A DNA stretch of 64,000 nucleotides, taken from contig JANQSF010000065.1 of NCBI GenBank assembly GCA_028284155.1, positions 1 to 64,000 on the forward strand, written 5' to 3'. This document shows positions 43,030 through 50,662 of this stretch, piece by piece (position 1 is the first letter of the stretch; the number at the start of each line of letters is the position of its first letter). The notes beneath the pieces are model-generated. The model worked only from the letters and a program-made list of their open reading frames with translations. It was not told where the DNA came from and ran no database searches. Both the position numbers and the translations under genes were made by a program. Source of the stretch: Phycisphaeraceae bacterium. Lineage in GTDB: Bacteria; Planctomycetota; Phycisphaerae; Phycisphaerales; Phycisphaeraceae.

Positions 43030-43146
43030 GAGGGGATGATACACCAACACCTCGTTCGGAGGCGACGAACGATGACGCCTAACACGGGCAATTGCCGATT
43101 CCAAGGCTATACTTGTCGCATCATCTCCTCACTGGGAACGTCACGG

Positions 43147-44532
43147 ATGACGCACCTTCGTTTCGATCTTCGGAAACTGGCTCGGTCCATGCGTCATCGG
43201 TTTGCCGGGTTGGGTCGCGGTTGGCTAGTCGGCGGCGCGGCGATGTCGCTGGTGCTGGCGGTTGGAACGGTCTACCTGGTCACGGGTTGTCAATCGACGC
43301 CGCAAAGCGCCCCGCCCACGGTGGACGGGACGCTCTCGTTGGAAGGCATTACGGGCGAGCCGACGGTGCGCGTGCGGATCGTGACGGCTTCGGGGATGGC
43401 CGAGTTGGCGTCGGCCGCGCCGCTGGTGGTCGGGCCGGGGCCCGGCTTGACGCAGGGCCAGCACGATCGGTCGATGGCGACGCCGGTGCGTGTACGTCGC
43501 GAGGGCGACGCGTTCGTCATCGAGCCCAGCGGCGGGCAGGCGACCCGCTGGCGGCTGCCCACACTGCACGTTCGGCCTGCGGCGGGGCAGACGGTCACGG
43601 TCAACGGCAAGACGTATCCGGGTGCGATGTCGATCCACCCTCGGCCGGACGTTGCGGCGGTGGCGGGGCGGGGCGCGGCCGTGCCGGTCGACGTGGTCAA
43701 CCACGTGCCGATGGAGCAGTACCTGCCGGGCGTGATCAGCCGAGAGCTCTACCCGAACTGGCATGAGGAGACGTTCCGGGCGCAGGCGATCGCGGCGAGG
43801 ACATATGCGATCGTGCAGCGGATGTCGCGCAGCAAGCGTCACTTCGACCTGGAATCGACCGAGGCGAGCCAGGTGTACGGCGGGACGACGGCGAACACGC
43901 GGGCGATCGAGGCGGTCGCTTCGACGCGCGGGATCGTGCTGACGTGGCAGGGCAGGATTTTCCCGGCTTATTACTCGAGTTGTTCCGGCGGGCTGGGGCA
44001 GGACGCGGCGGTCGCGTTTCCGAACGGTCAGAACATCCCGCCGCTGCGGGCGCGCGAGCACGGCGGCTGGGGCGCGAAGGCTTCGACGTACACGTGGGGG
44101 CCGATCGCGCGCGACCGCGCGACGTTCAGCCGACGGCTCGCCGCGTGGGGCCGGGCGCGGGGCGACGCGATCGCGGCGGTCGGGCCGATCCGATCGGTGA
44201 CGGCGACGGCGGCGAACAGCGTTGGTCGACCGACCCAATTCACGGTGACGGACGACGCGGGCAAGTCGTACTTGATCAATTGCGAGTCGTTGCGGCACGC
44301 GGCGAACTACAGCGCGGTCGGGCTGCCGGACCTCAAGTCGTCCGCCAAACTCAAGAGCAGCTTTATTGCGGTCAACGTCGCGGGCAATCGCGTGTCGATC
44401 ACGGGGCGCGGACACGGGCACGGTGTGGGGATGTGTCAGTGGGGCGCGCAGGGGATTGCGCTTGGGGGATACAACGCGGCGTCGATCCTTGCGTTCTATT
44501 ACCCGGGCACGCGGTTGCAGCGAGCGTACTGA
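43147..44532 (+). CDS. SpoIID/LytB-domain protein, membrane-anchored
   Basis: A 461-residue protein with an N-terminal hydrophobic segment (about 28-48) that ends in a lipobox-like LVTGC. The SpoIID/LytB domain follows: MEQYLPGVISRELYPNWHEETFRAQAIAARTYAI (with the Glu that is catalytic in SpoIID lytic transglycosylases), YYSSCSGG, and GRGHGHGVGMCQWGAQGIALGGYNAASILAFYYPG. Relatives cleave peptidoglycan glycan strands stripped of stem peptides. The organism is probably a non-sporulating Gram-negative, so the role would be in wall remodelling or division. Confidence 0.88.
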   Translation: MTHLRFDLRKLARSMRHRFAGLGRGWLVGGAAMSLVLAVGTVYLVTGCQSTPQSAPPTVDGTLSLEGITGEPTVRVRIVTASGMAELASAAPLVVGPGPGLTQGQHDRSMATPVRVRREGDAFVIEPSGGQATRWRLPTLHVRPAAGQTVTVNGKTYPGAMSIHPRPDVAAVAGRGAAVPVDVVNHVPMEQYLPGVISRELYPNWHEETFRAQAIAARTYAIVQRMSRSKRHFDLESTEASQVYGGTTANTRAIEAVASTRGIVLTWQGRIFPAYYSSCSGGLGQDAAVAFPNGQNIPPLRAREHGGWGAKASTYTWGPIARDRATFSRRLAAWGRARGDAIAAVGPIRSVTATAANSVGRPTQFTVTDDAGKSYLINCESLRHAANYSAVGLPDLKSSAKLKSSFIAVNVAGNRVSITGRGHGHGVGMCQWGAQGIALGGYNAASILAFYYPGTRLQRAY

Positions 44533-44816
44533 TGGACGCGTGTGAACGATTGCGCTTTGTGGTTAACCGGCATAGGGAATACCACGGTTTGACCAGGTGT
44601 GATAACCACGAATCACTGCATATCCAGCAGCGTCGTTGTGGCTTGGCTGGCGTGGTATTCGCAGTTCAAACCCGTTGGTTGGGGGTTAATCCGATCATTC
44701 GTGTGGAGCGGGCGAAACAAGGTAGAAAACCGCTTCTGATAGCGCATACCATTTGTAGGAAGAAGACCCCCCAACGAAGCAAGCCGGCCGGCCTGTTGGG
44801 GTGAAGGAGACTCATC
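44533..44816 (+). promoter_or_regulatory. 284-base leader region with hairpin abutting a ribosome-binding site
   Basis: Between the SpoIID-like gene and the small ORF. At the right end CCCCAAC (44769-44775) pairs with GTTGGGG (44795-44801), enclosing a GCCGGCCGGC palindrome. The strong AAGGAG of the next gene (44804-44809) begins two bases after the stem. No clear sigma70 hexamers were identified. Confidence 0.4.
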
Positions 44817-45119
44817 ATGGACCTGTTAGACGGGGTCAAGACCGCCGCAGCGCGAGTCGCCATGACGCGACATCGAGACACGGTGCGCGCCGCGACCGTT
44901 GCTTACTACAAGGCCGTGCTCCACGCCAAGCAGCGTTGCGTCAAGGAATTGGACGAGGCGCGGCGTCAGGCGGTGACACTGGGTCGTATGGAAGAGTCTA
45001 TGGGCATTGCGCAGGCGATCGATCGGCTGACGTCTCAGATCGAAGAGATCAACGTGAAACTCGAAGTACGTTCCGAGCCTGCCGACTCGAAAGTCAGCGA
45101 CCTGTCCAAGGCTTCCTGA
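44817..45119 (+). CDS. Small helical protein of unknown function
   Basis: A 100-residue protein with a strong AAGGAG seven bases before the ATG, so it is very probably translated. It is almost entirely helical and charged, with a coiled-coil segment VLHAKQRCVKELDEARRQA and QAIDRLTSQIEEINVKLEV; one Cys. No family recognised. It converges on yidD with 20 bases between the stops. Confidence 0.65.
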   Translation: MDLLDGVKTAAARVAMTRHRDTVRAATVAYYKAVLHAKQRCVKELDEARRQAVTLGRMEESMGIAQAIDRLTSQIEEINVKLEVRSEPADSKVSDLSKAS

Positions 45120-45139
45120 CCGATCAACTTCCGTTGTCG

Positions 45140-45358
45140 TTACGCCGGGTCGAATCCCTTGCCGCCCCACGGGTGGCAACGGGCGATGCGTTTGACGCCA
45201 CGCCATGCGCCCCGCCAGGGACCGTACTTGTCGATCGCGTCGAGCATGTACTGGCTGCAGGTCGGGTGGAATCGGCACTGCCCGCGCGTGAATCGGCCGG
45301 CGGTGGCGCGGTAGCAGAGCACACCGAAGATCAGGATGCGGCCCACCAAGGTATTCAC
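45140..45358 (-). CDS. yidD: Membrane protein insertion efficiency factor YidD
   Basis: A 72-residue protein with the YidD signature: RILIFGVLCYRATAG, RCRFHPTCSQYMLDAIDKYGPWRGAWRG and RIARCHPWGGKGFDP. It helps YidC-dependent insertion of inner-membrane proteins. The start is a GTG 13 bases after the rnpA stop; the frame is open further upstream through rnpA but without family similarity. yidC, the usual next gene, is absent. Confidence 0.92.
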   Translation of the reverse strand: MNTLVGRILIFGVLCYRATAGRFTRGQCRFHPTCSQYMLDAIDKYGPWRGAWRGVKRIARCHPWGGKGFDPA

Positions 45359-45371
45359 GGTTCGTGCCCGT

Positions 45372-45788
45372 TCAAGATGAGTCGTTTTCGTGGCCCGGTT
45401 CGGCCGCATCGGCACGTCGCCGACGGCGTTCCCACTCTTGATGGAGGCTTCGCACAGCCGAAAACAGCAGGCGTTGATAGTCCGCCAATCGGGCCGTATT
45501 GTGCGGTCTGACGACGACGACGACATCATACCCTCGCGGCCAGTCGTGCTGCATGAGTCGGAAGGCCTCACGGAGGAGTCGTTTGATGCGGTTGCGTTTG
45601 ACGGCGTTGCCGACACGTCGTGAGACGCTGAGGCCGAGTCGCGGGTGGTCCAGGTCGTTGGGGCGACCCCACACCGCCAAAGGGCCGACGTTCTTGCGGG
45701 CCCGCGCGTCGTACACCGCGGCGAACGCCTTCTTGCCGTGCAGGCGGTCGTGGTGGGTGAATCGATACCGTTTACGCGGAGTGGACAC
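45372..45788 (-). CDS. rnpA: Ribonuclease P protein component
   Basis: A 138-residue RnpA, the protein subunit that binds the 5' leader of pre-tRNA on RNase P RNA. Seen: RYRFTHHDRLHGKKAFAAVYDARARK, LAVWGRP, LGLSVSRRVGNAVKRNRIKRLLREAFR (the RNR signature) and YDVVVVVRPHN. The GTG at 45788 gives a normal N-terminus; another GTG at 45848 would add 20 residues. It is followed by yidD. rpmH, normally just upstream, is replaced by the end of a cytochrome gene. Confidence 0.93.
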   Translation of the reverse strand: MSTPRKRYRFTHHDRLHGKKAFAAVYDARARKNVGPLAVWGRPNDLDHPRLGLSVSRRVGNAVKRNRIKRLLREAFRLMQHDWPRGYDVVVVVRPHNTARLADYQRLLFSAVRSLHQEWERRRRRADAAEPGHENDSS

Positions 45789-45863
45789 AACAGAACGATA
45801 GCGGTCGGGCGATGTGATGATTGCGTTGAGCGAAGTCGGTGGGGCCACCGGACATTGCCCGCG

Positions 45864-47777
45864 TCATTCGTTGAGGAATCTGGAGATGTTGGAACGGGCT
45901 GGCGGGGCCGGCGGCGTATGACGATGGCCGGCCAATCCGGGCGCCCTGCTGTCGTGATAGGTGTGACACGTCACGCAGCCGTCGCGGGCGCCGTGTGACG
46001 TCCGGTTGGGCGGGTGGTGGCATTTCCGGCAGTCGTCGATCGACGGCATCATGATCTGTCGCGTGCGTCCGGTGGGGCGGAGTTTCCAGGTGAGTTTGGT
46101 CGCCGGGTAGGACTCCGGTTCGGGCGCGTCTGCCTCGGCGCCGGCGTGGCATGAGGCGCATTGCAACGCCGCGTGGGCGTTGTGGTCGAAGATGGATCGC
46201 GGCATCCATCGGTCGGGGATACGCGGGTCTAGCAGCGACCAGCCTGAGGCGTGAATCGTCCGCCAATCGACCTTGGCCCATTCGATCCGCGCGTTGTCAA
46301 CGAGCGACCAGTCGATCGCTTTGGGTTTGACCTTGCGCCAGTCGATCTTCGATAGGTCGGTCGATTTGAGGTCGACGGATTCAAGCTTGGGCGGCGCTTG
46401 GCCTGCGCGGGGTCGTTTGGGTTTCGGCACGTCGATTAGTTGAATGTGGCACTTAATGCACTTCTGTTCAGCGAGCGATCGGCTGATCGTTGCGCGCTCG
46501 AATTCAAAGTGTTGCGCCGGCGTGATCGATGGCTTCACGTTGTTACTCGTGTCGGTTCGACTCGGACCGGGTTTGGGGCCGGGCCGTGGTCCGGGTCGTG
46601 GCTGAGCGAGTGCAGTGATGACAGCGATGTTGGACGACGCAAGTTGAATGGACGTCGGCTGAGCGCCGGCGTCGGAGCGCGGGCCGGGTCGTGGGCCAGG
46701 CCGCGGTCCCGGTTTCGGACCGGGCCTTGGGCCGGGCGTCGGGCCGGGGCGCGGACCGGTCGCGGGCGTGGTCGGCTTGGCGGCCTCGGCCTGCTTGGCC
46801 GCTTGCTCGTAAAGCTTGCGTGCCGCCAGCGCGTCAACGAACGATGCGATAGCCTGGCCGTGCGGGACCGGCTCGCCGTAAGTCGAGTTGCCCAGCGTGT
46901 GGCATTGCTGGCAGTGCTTTTCATAGACGATCGGCAGCATGTATCGGCCGGCGTCGTCGGGCACGTGGCAGGCCGCGCAACTCATGTTCAGCATGCCGTT
47001 GGCGCGGACGACCGGGATCTGGTCGTGTGTCATGCCCTCGGCTTCGAGCTGCGCGACCCATTTCTTGAGCGCGTCCTGCATGCCCGGTTTTTGTGGGTCC
47101 ATGTGGGCGTGGTGCTCGAACCGGATGAGCGTGGTGTCGATCCGCGGCGTCTGTTTCGACACGACGCGGAACTCGGGGTGACTGCCCAGCGGGTTGGGGT
47201 GATTGAAAGCGAGGATGGGGTTTGCGGTCGGGCCTTCCTCGGTCGGTTCGACGGACGGCTGGCGGTGCGGGTAAGGCGGTGCCGGTTCGCGCCGCCAACG
47301 GTGGAGGTCGCCGTGACACTGCACGCAGAAGCTGTCAGCCACGGCGCTGAGGTTGTGGTCGAGCCCGCGGTGTTCGGTGTGACAGACGGCGCAGTTGACA
47401 TCCATCGCGGCGTGGCCGAGCCGGTCGCCGGTTGGCGCATTCAAGGTCACGTGATTCGACCGGTGCGGGTGATGGGCCTCAGCCGAGTGACAACTGAGGC
47501 AGGCCTGGTCGCGCACCGGCAGCCAGTAGTCGCCGTCCTGAGACGGCTGGTGACACTGCGCGCAGTCGGTGCTGAACATCGCGTGCGCAGTCGCCAACTC
47601 GCCGCTGGAATAGATCGCCTGGTCTCGCCGAACGCTCAGCGTTGCCAAAACGCCGCCGGTGACCAGCATCGCGATCACGCTCGACCAAAAGATCGCGTTC
47701 TTCGGCCAGGTGCGTCGGTGGACGTACCGCAGGTCGAAGCGTTCGTTCAGCGGGCGTGGGTCCAGGTCGTTGGGCAT
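45864..47777 (-). CDS. Membrane-anchored decaheme c-type cytochrome
   Basis: A 637-residue protein with an uncleaved N-terminal helix (about 28-49, AIFWSSVIAMLVTGGVLATLSV) and ten CxxCH motifs: CAQCH, CLSCH, CAVCH, CVQCH, CAACH, CQQCH, CIKCH, CASCH, CRKCH and CVTCH. A Gly-Pro-Arg/Lys-rich linker (GPRPGP-type units) splits the hemes six and four, and a shorter GPRPGPKPGP stretch follows it. Between the seventh and eighth hemes are eight pentapeptides of the (I/V)D(W/L)xx type. It should move electrons between the inner membrane and periplasm. It is the last gene of an operon with a cytochrome b-like protein (44 bases upstream) and the cNMP/ferredoxin protein. Confidence 0.92.
   Translation of the reverse strand: MPNDLDPRPLNERFDLRYVHRRTWPKNAIFWSSVIAMLVTGGVLATLSVRRDQAIYSSGELATAHAMFSTDCAQCHQPSQDGDYWLPVRDQACLSCHSAEAHHPHRSNHVTLNAPTGDRLGHAAMDVNCAVCHTEHRGLDHNLSAVADSFCVQCHGDLHRWRREPAPPYPHRQPSVEPTEEGPTANPILAFNHPNPLGSHPEFRVVSKQTPRIDTTLIRFEHHAHMDPQKPGMQDALKKWVAQLEAEGMTHDQIPVVRANGMLNMSCAACHVPDDAGRYMLPIVYEKHCQQCHTLGNSTYGEPVPHGQAIASFVDALAARKLYEQAAKQAEAAKPTTPATGPRPGPTPGPRPGPKPGPRPGPRPGPRSDAGAQPTSIQLASSNIAVITALAQPRPGPRPGPKPGPSRTDTSNNVKPSITPAQHFEFERATISRSLAEQKCIKCHIQLIDVPKPKRPRAGQAPPKLESVDLKSTDLSKIDWRKVKPKAIDWSLVDNARIEWAKVDWRTIHASGWSLLDPRIPDRWMPRSIFDHNAHAALQCASCHAGAEADAPEPESYPATKLTWKLRPTGRTRQIMMPSIDDCRKCHHPPNRTSHGARDGCVTCHTYHDSRAPGLAGHRHTPPAPPARSNISRFLNE
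46257..46376 (-). repeat. Eight consecutive pentapeptide repeats in the decaheme cytochrome
   Basis: The encoded 40 residues read, in fives, VDLKS TDLSK IDWRK VKPKA, then IDWSL VDNAR IEWAK VDWRT. The consensus is (I/V)-(D/E)-(W/L)-x-x, with only the fourth unit off-pattern. This is the spacing of pentapeptide-repeat proteins, which form a square beta helix, but with Trp at the central position where Leu or Phe is usual. Confidence 0.7.
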
Positions 47778-47821
47778 AATGGGCAGGGTTGGGTGTGAGT
47801 GGTCGCGGTGTCGACTTCAAT

Positions 47822-48763
47822 TCAGTATCGCAGAGCGATGATGCCGTGCACAATCGAACCGAGCACGAGCGCCCAACTGAGCGGCGCGTGGACGAACAAC
47901 CAGGTCATCAGCAGACGCATGAGCATTCTTTGTCGCAACAGTTCGCGGCGCCGTTGGCAAAGCGTCTCCAACTGGTCAACCGACTTGTGCAGGTGGGTCG
48001 GCGACGACGTGCGGACCGACTCGAACATCGCCTCGCTGCTGGACAGGTCGTTCAGCTTGGCTCGTGTATCGCCGCGCAGAAACGGGCGGACTTCGTCGAG
48101 GTAGAAGCGGCGGATCGGTTCTGCACCGGGGATGGGGTCGTTGCGCTTGACCAACGCCGCGACCGCTTTGTCGTCCAGCGCATCGCCTTCTAGCGGCGGG
48201 ACGGTTTCGTGCAGAGAGAGCCCGACGCAACGCTGGACGATGCCCGACGTCACGACACGGATGCGCTTGCCCATCGTCTGTGTCTTGCCTTCAGCCAGGA
48301 GGATCAGGCTGTCCAGCTCTCGACCTAGCTGTTGCGCGACGGTTTCCTGCCGGACGCTGTGTCGCAACATGGTCGGCAGGGCCTGTTGAAGCAGCAGACC
48401 GAACACACCGCTGAGCCAGACGACGGCCAGCAAGAGCCAGAGCACGGTGGTCATCGTCCCGCCAAGCTTGAAGGCGCCGTGCAGCGCGACGAGCAGGGGG
48501 GTGAGCAAACCCAGCCAGATGTGGGCGCGCATCCACGACGCGGCCGATCCCAGCCGCCAATGCGGCACTCGCCGTTTGAGGCCGAGCGCGACGAGGAAGA
48601 GCATGATCGCCAGCGCGACCGAGCCGAACACGATGCCCAGCACGGTATTGCCGGCCGGACCGCTGGGGTGGTTCGGCGCGTCCCACAGGTACAGCGCGAC
48701 CGTCGCCACCGACAACAGCAGCGTTACGAAGAACCACGGGGTGTGCTTGCGATCGATCAGCAT
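47822..48763 (-). CDS. Cytochrome b-like membrane protein
   Basis: A 313-residue protein with about five transmembrane helices: residues 9-28, 39-62, 80-97 (HIWLGLLTPLLVALHGAFKLGG), 104-128 and a C-terminal 285-310 (TWLFVHAPLSWALVLGSIVHGI). Several helices carry His residues positioned for b-heme, as in ferric-reductase or cytochrome b561-like proteins. A soluble loop of ~140 residues separates the last helix. It sits six bases after the cNMP/ferredoxin gene and before the decaheme cytochrome, so it probably passes electrons between the two across the membrane. Family assignment is by topology and context. Confidence 0.68.
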   Translation of the reverse strand: MLIDRKHTPWFFVTLLLSVATVALYLWDAPNHPSGPAGNTVLGIVFGSVALAIMLFLVALGLKRRVPHWRLGSAASWMRAHIWLGLLTPLLVALHGAFKLGGTMTTVLWLLLAVVWLSGVFGLLLQQALPTMLRHSVRQETVAQQLGRELDSLILLAEGKTQTMGKRIRVVTSGIVQRCVGLSLHETVPPLEGDALDDKAVAALVKRNDPIPGAEPIRRFYLDEVRPFLRGDTRAKLNDLSSSEAMFESVRTSSPTHLHKSVDQLETLCQRRRELLRQRMLMRLLMTWLFVHAPLSWALVLGSIVHGIIALRY

Positions 48764-48769
48764 GCTTGG

Positions 48770-50395
48770 CTATTCATCCACCACGCCCGAGTGCACATCG
48801 CGATCCATGACGTCCATGGCCTCAAGGAAGTCGACCGAATTGACACGCAACGCCGCGTCGTGCGGACAGGAATAGACGCACGCCGGGCCGGTCGGCAGGT
48901 CGGCGCACTGGTCGCACACGGCCGCCTGCTGCGTGACCTGCCGGACTTCGCCGGCCTCAGCCAGTTGTTCGTATTCCTGACCGAGGTCCGTCCCCAGTTC
49001 GTCCAGCGCGTGCATCTGAATCGAGTCGTACGGACATTGCTTGGCACAGACTTCGCAGCCGATGCACCAGTCCTCGATCATGATGTGCAGGTCTTCGGCC
49101 CGCCGGATTGATCCGACCGGGCAACCGATCATGCAGACCGGGTCGCGGCACATGCGGCAGCTCGACGGTACGAGGTACTTGTCGTAGCGCGGGCCTTCGC
49201 GGATGAGGCGAGTCACGCCGTCGTCGTGGGCCGACACGCACGCGTCGACGCACTGGTCGCAGCGCGTGCAGCGGTCGAGGTCGATGAGCATCATGTTCTG
49301 GCCTTGCAACAGGCCAAGCTCTTCGACGCGGTGTGACTCGGTGATCGTGGCCGTCTTGGCCATGCGCTGCTGATCGCGGATGCGCAGTTCCGCCGTCGCT
49401 TCAAGTTTGCCACGCAGCCTGGGGTACTTCTCGATCAGCCAGGCGAACTCGGTGTGACCGATGCGGACCAGCTCAATCGGTGCGGGCTTGATGCCGGGTA
49501 CATTCTCGACCGACGGGTGCGCTACAGCCTTGCAGGTCGCGTTTCGCGTGCTGCCGCGCAACAGCCCGGTCTCGCCGAACCAGTCACCCTTCGTCAGGTA
49601 GGCGAGCGTCCGTTCGCCGCCCGGCGCGTGCTGCGACACCTTGACCTGTCCGAGGCGGATCAGGTACATCGCGTCGGCCTCGTCGCCCTCGTGAAAAACC
49701 ACGTCGCCCGCCTTGGCGTGGACGAGTGTCACCTCGTTCCGCAAGCGTTCGAGGTCTTCGTCTTCAACCTCGGCGAACATGGGCACGTTGCGCAGGTGCC
49801 CGCGCAGCGACCGCTCGCGGTACAGGTCGTCCATCCGCTTGACGAACGTCTCCGACGCCTGCATCGCCTCGAACATGTTGCGCAGGATCTCGAACATGAC
49901 GCAGTCGGTCTCGGCCACGACCGTCGCCGACCGCGGCGCCAGGTTGAGGCAACTCATCTCCCCGAACACGTCGCCGGGCCCCATCTCGGCCGCCGCTCGG
50001 CCGTACGTCAGGTCGACCGTCGCGTCGATCGGGATCAGGTCGTCGGCGTCGTGCTCGGGCTGATGTCGGATCGGCCGTTGGCCGAACATCCGCCCGACCC
50101 ACGCGATGATGCCGCCGCGCCTTGGCTTGTTCTTGTTTTGCTGCGCGTCGAGCTTGCGTTGAATGAAGACGCGTACCCGGCCTTCGACGAGGTAGAACGC
50201 CGTCGTTCCGCCCTCGCCTTCGCGGCAGATAACCTCGCCGGCCTTGAACCGCCGACGGGCGATCGTGCCGGGGTAGCGTTCCAACGGGGCCAGATCGACG
50301 CCCTTGAAGATGTCATACGCGCGCAAGTCGTCCGGCTTGAGCAGCTCGCCCTGGAGCGTGGCCGCCAGCATGGCTTTGACTTTGCGTTTGGACAT
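48770..50395 (-). CDS. Fusion of two cyclic-nucleotide-binding domains with a four-cluster ferredoxin
   Basis: A 541-residue soluble protein; AGGGGGA lies eight bases before the ATG. cNMP-binding domain 1 is at about 25-185, interrupted by a ~50-residue charged insertion before GDVFGEMSCLNLAPRSATV. Domain 2 is at about 205-340 (GDVVFHEGDEADAMYLI, GDWFGETGLLRGSTRNATC). A DmsB/HycB-type ferredoxin follows at about 370-530 with four Cys clusters (CTRCDQCVDAC, CRMCRDPVCMIGC, CIGCEVCAKQC, CDQCADLPTGPACVYSC). It should accept or donate electrons to the downstream cytochrome b and decaheme proteins, gated by a nucleotide ligand. The ligand identity cannot be told. Confidence 0.9.
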   Translation of the reverse strand: MSKRKVKAMLAATLQGELLKPDDLRAYDIFKGVDLAPLERYPGTIARRRFKAGEVICREGEGGTTAFYLVEGRVRVFIQRKLDAQQNKNKPRRGGIIAWVGRMFGQRPIRHQPEHDADDLIPIDATVDLTYGRAAAEMGPGDVFGEMSCLNLAPRSATVVAETDCVMFEILRNMFEAMQASETFVKRMDDLYRERSLRGHLRNVPMFAEVEDEDLERLRNEVTLVHAKAGDVVFHEGDEADAMYLIRLGQVKVSQHAPGGERTLAYLTKGDWFGETGLLRGSTRNATCKAVAHPSVENVPGIKPAPIELVRIGHTEFAWLIEKYPRLRGKLEATAELRIRDQQRMAKTATITESHRVEELGLLQGQNMMLIDLDRCTRCDQCVDACVSAHDDGVTRLIREGPRYDKYLVPSSCRMCRDPVCMIGCPVGSIRRAEDLHIMIEDWCIGCEVCAKQCPYDSIQMHALDELGTDLGQEYEQLAEAGEVRQVTQQAAVCDQCADLPTGPACVYSCPHDAALRVNSVDFLEAMDVMDRDVHSGVVDE

Positions 50396-50662
50396 GGACA
50401 GCGTCCCCCTGACGTCGTGGGCCTCTTGGTCCATTATCGTCGGGATCGACGGCTAAGCAACACGCCCCGGCGGGCTGCAAGCCTCGCAGTGTTGAACCGA
50501 GTCGTCCTCTGGGCAGTTGTAGTGATCGGTCGACCCGTCCAAACAATTCGTACAACCGATACAACAAGTTGATTGTCCAAGCGGCAATCCCTATCGGCCG
50601 ATACGATGTGTTACTATGTCAGATTATCGCAGGTGCGCCCAGTCGGGCCGGGAGAGTTTCAC
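50396..50662. other. Divergent regulatory region between two redox operons
   Basis: A 267-base gap between the minus-strand cNMP/ferredoxin operon and the plus-strand c554-like gene. A sigma70-like promoter to the left is listed separately. For the right-hand gene only isolated -10-like sequences (TACTAT at 50612, GATTAT at 50622) were seen without a matching -35, so an activator or alternative sigma may be needed. No CRP/FNR-type palindrome was found. Confidence 0.4.
50433..50460 (-). promoter_or_regulatory. Sigma70-like promoter of the cNMP/ferredoxin-cytochrome operon
   Basis: On the minus strand TTGCTT (50460-50455), a 16-base spacer and GATAAT (50438-50433). The transcript would start near 50426, leaving a ~30-base leader before the ATG at 50395. 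The -10 is the same GATAAT as in the ilvB promoter. Confidence 0.48.

Noticed and set aside
41473..43146. Long open frame upstream of the SpoIID-like start, antisense to recJ
   Set aside because: recJ motifs on the minus strand are unambiguous; the SpoIID-like protein has its own signal at 43147.
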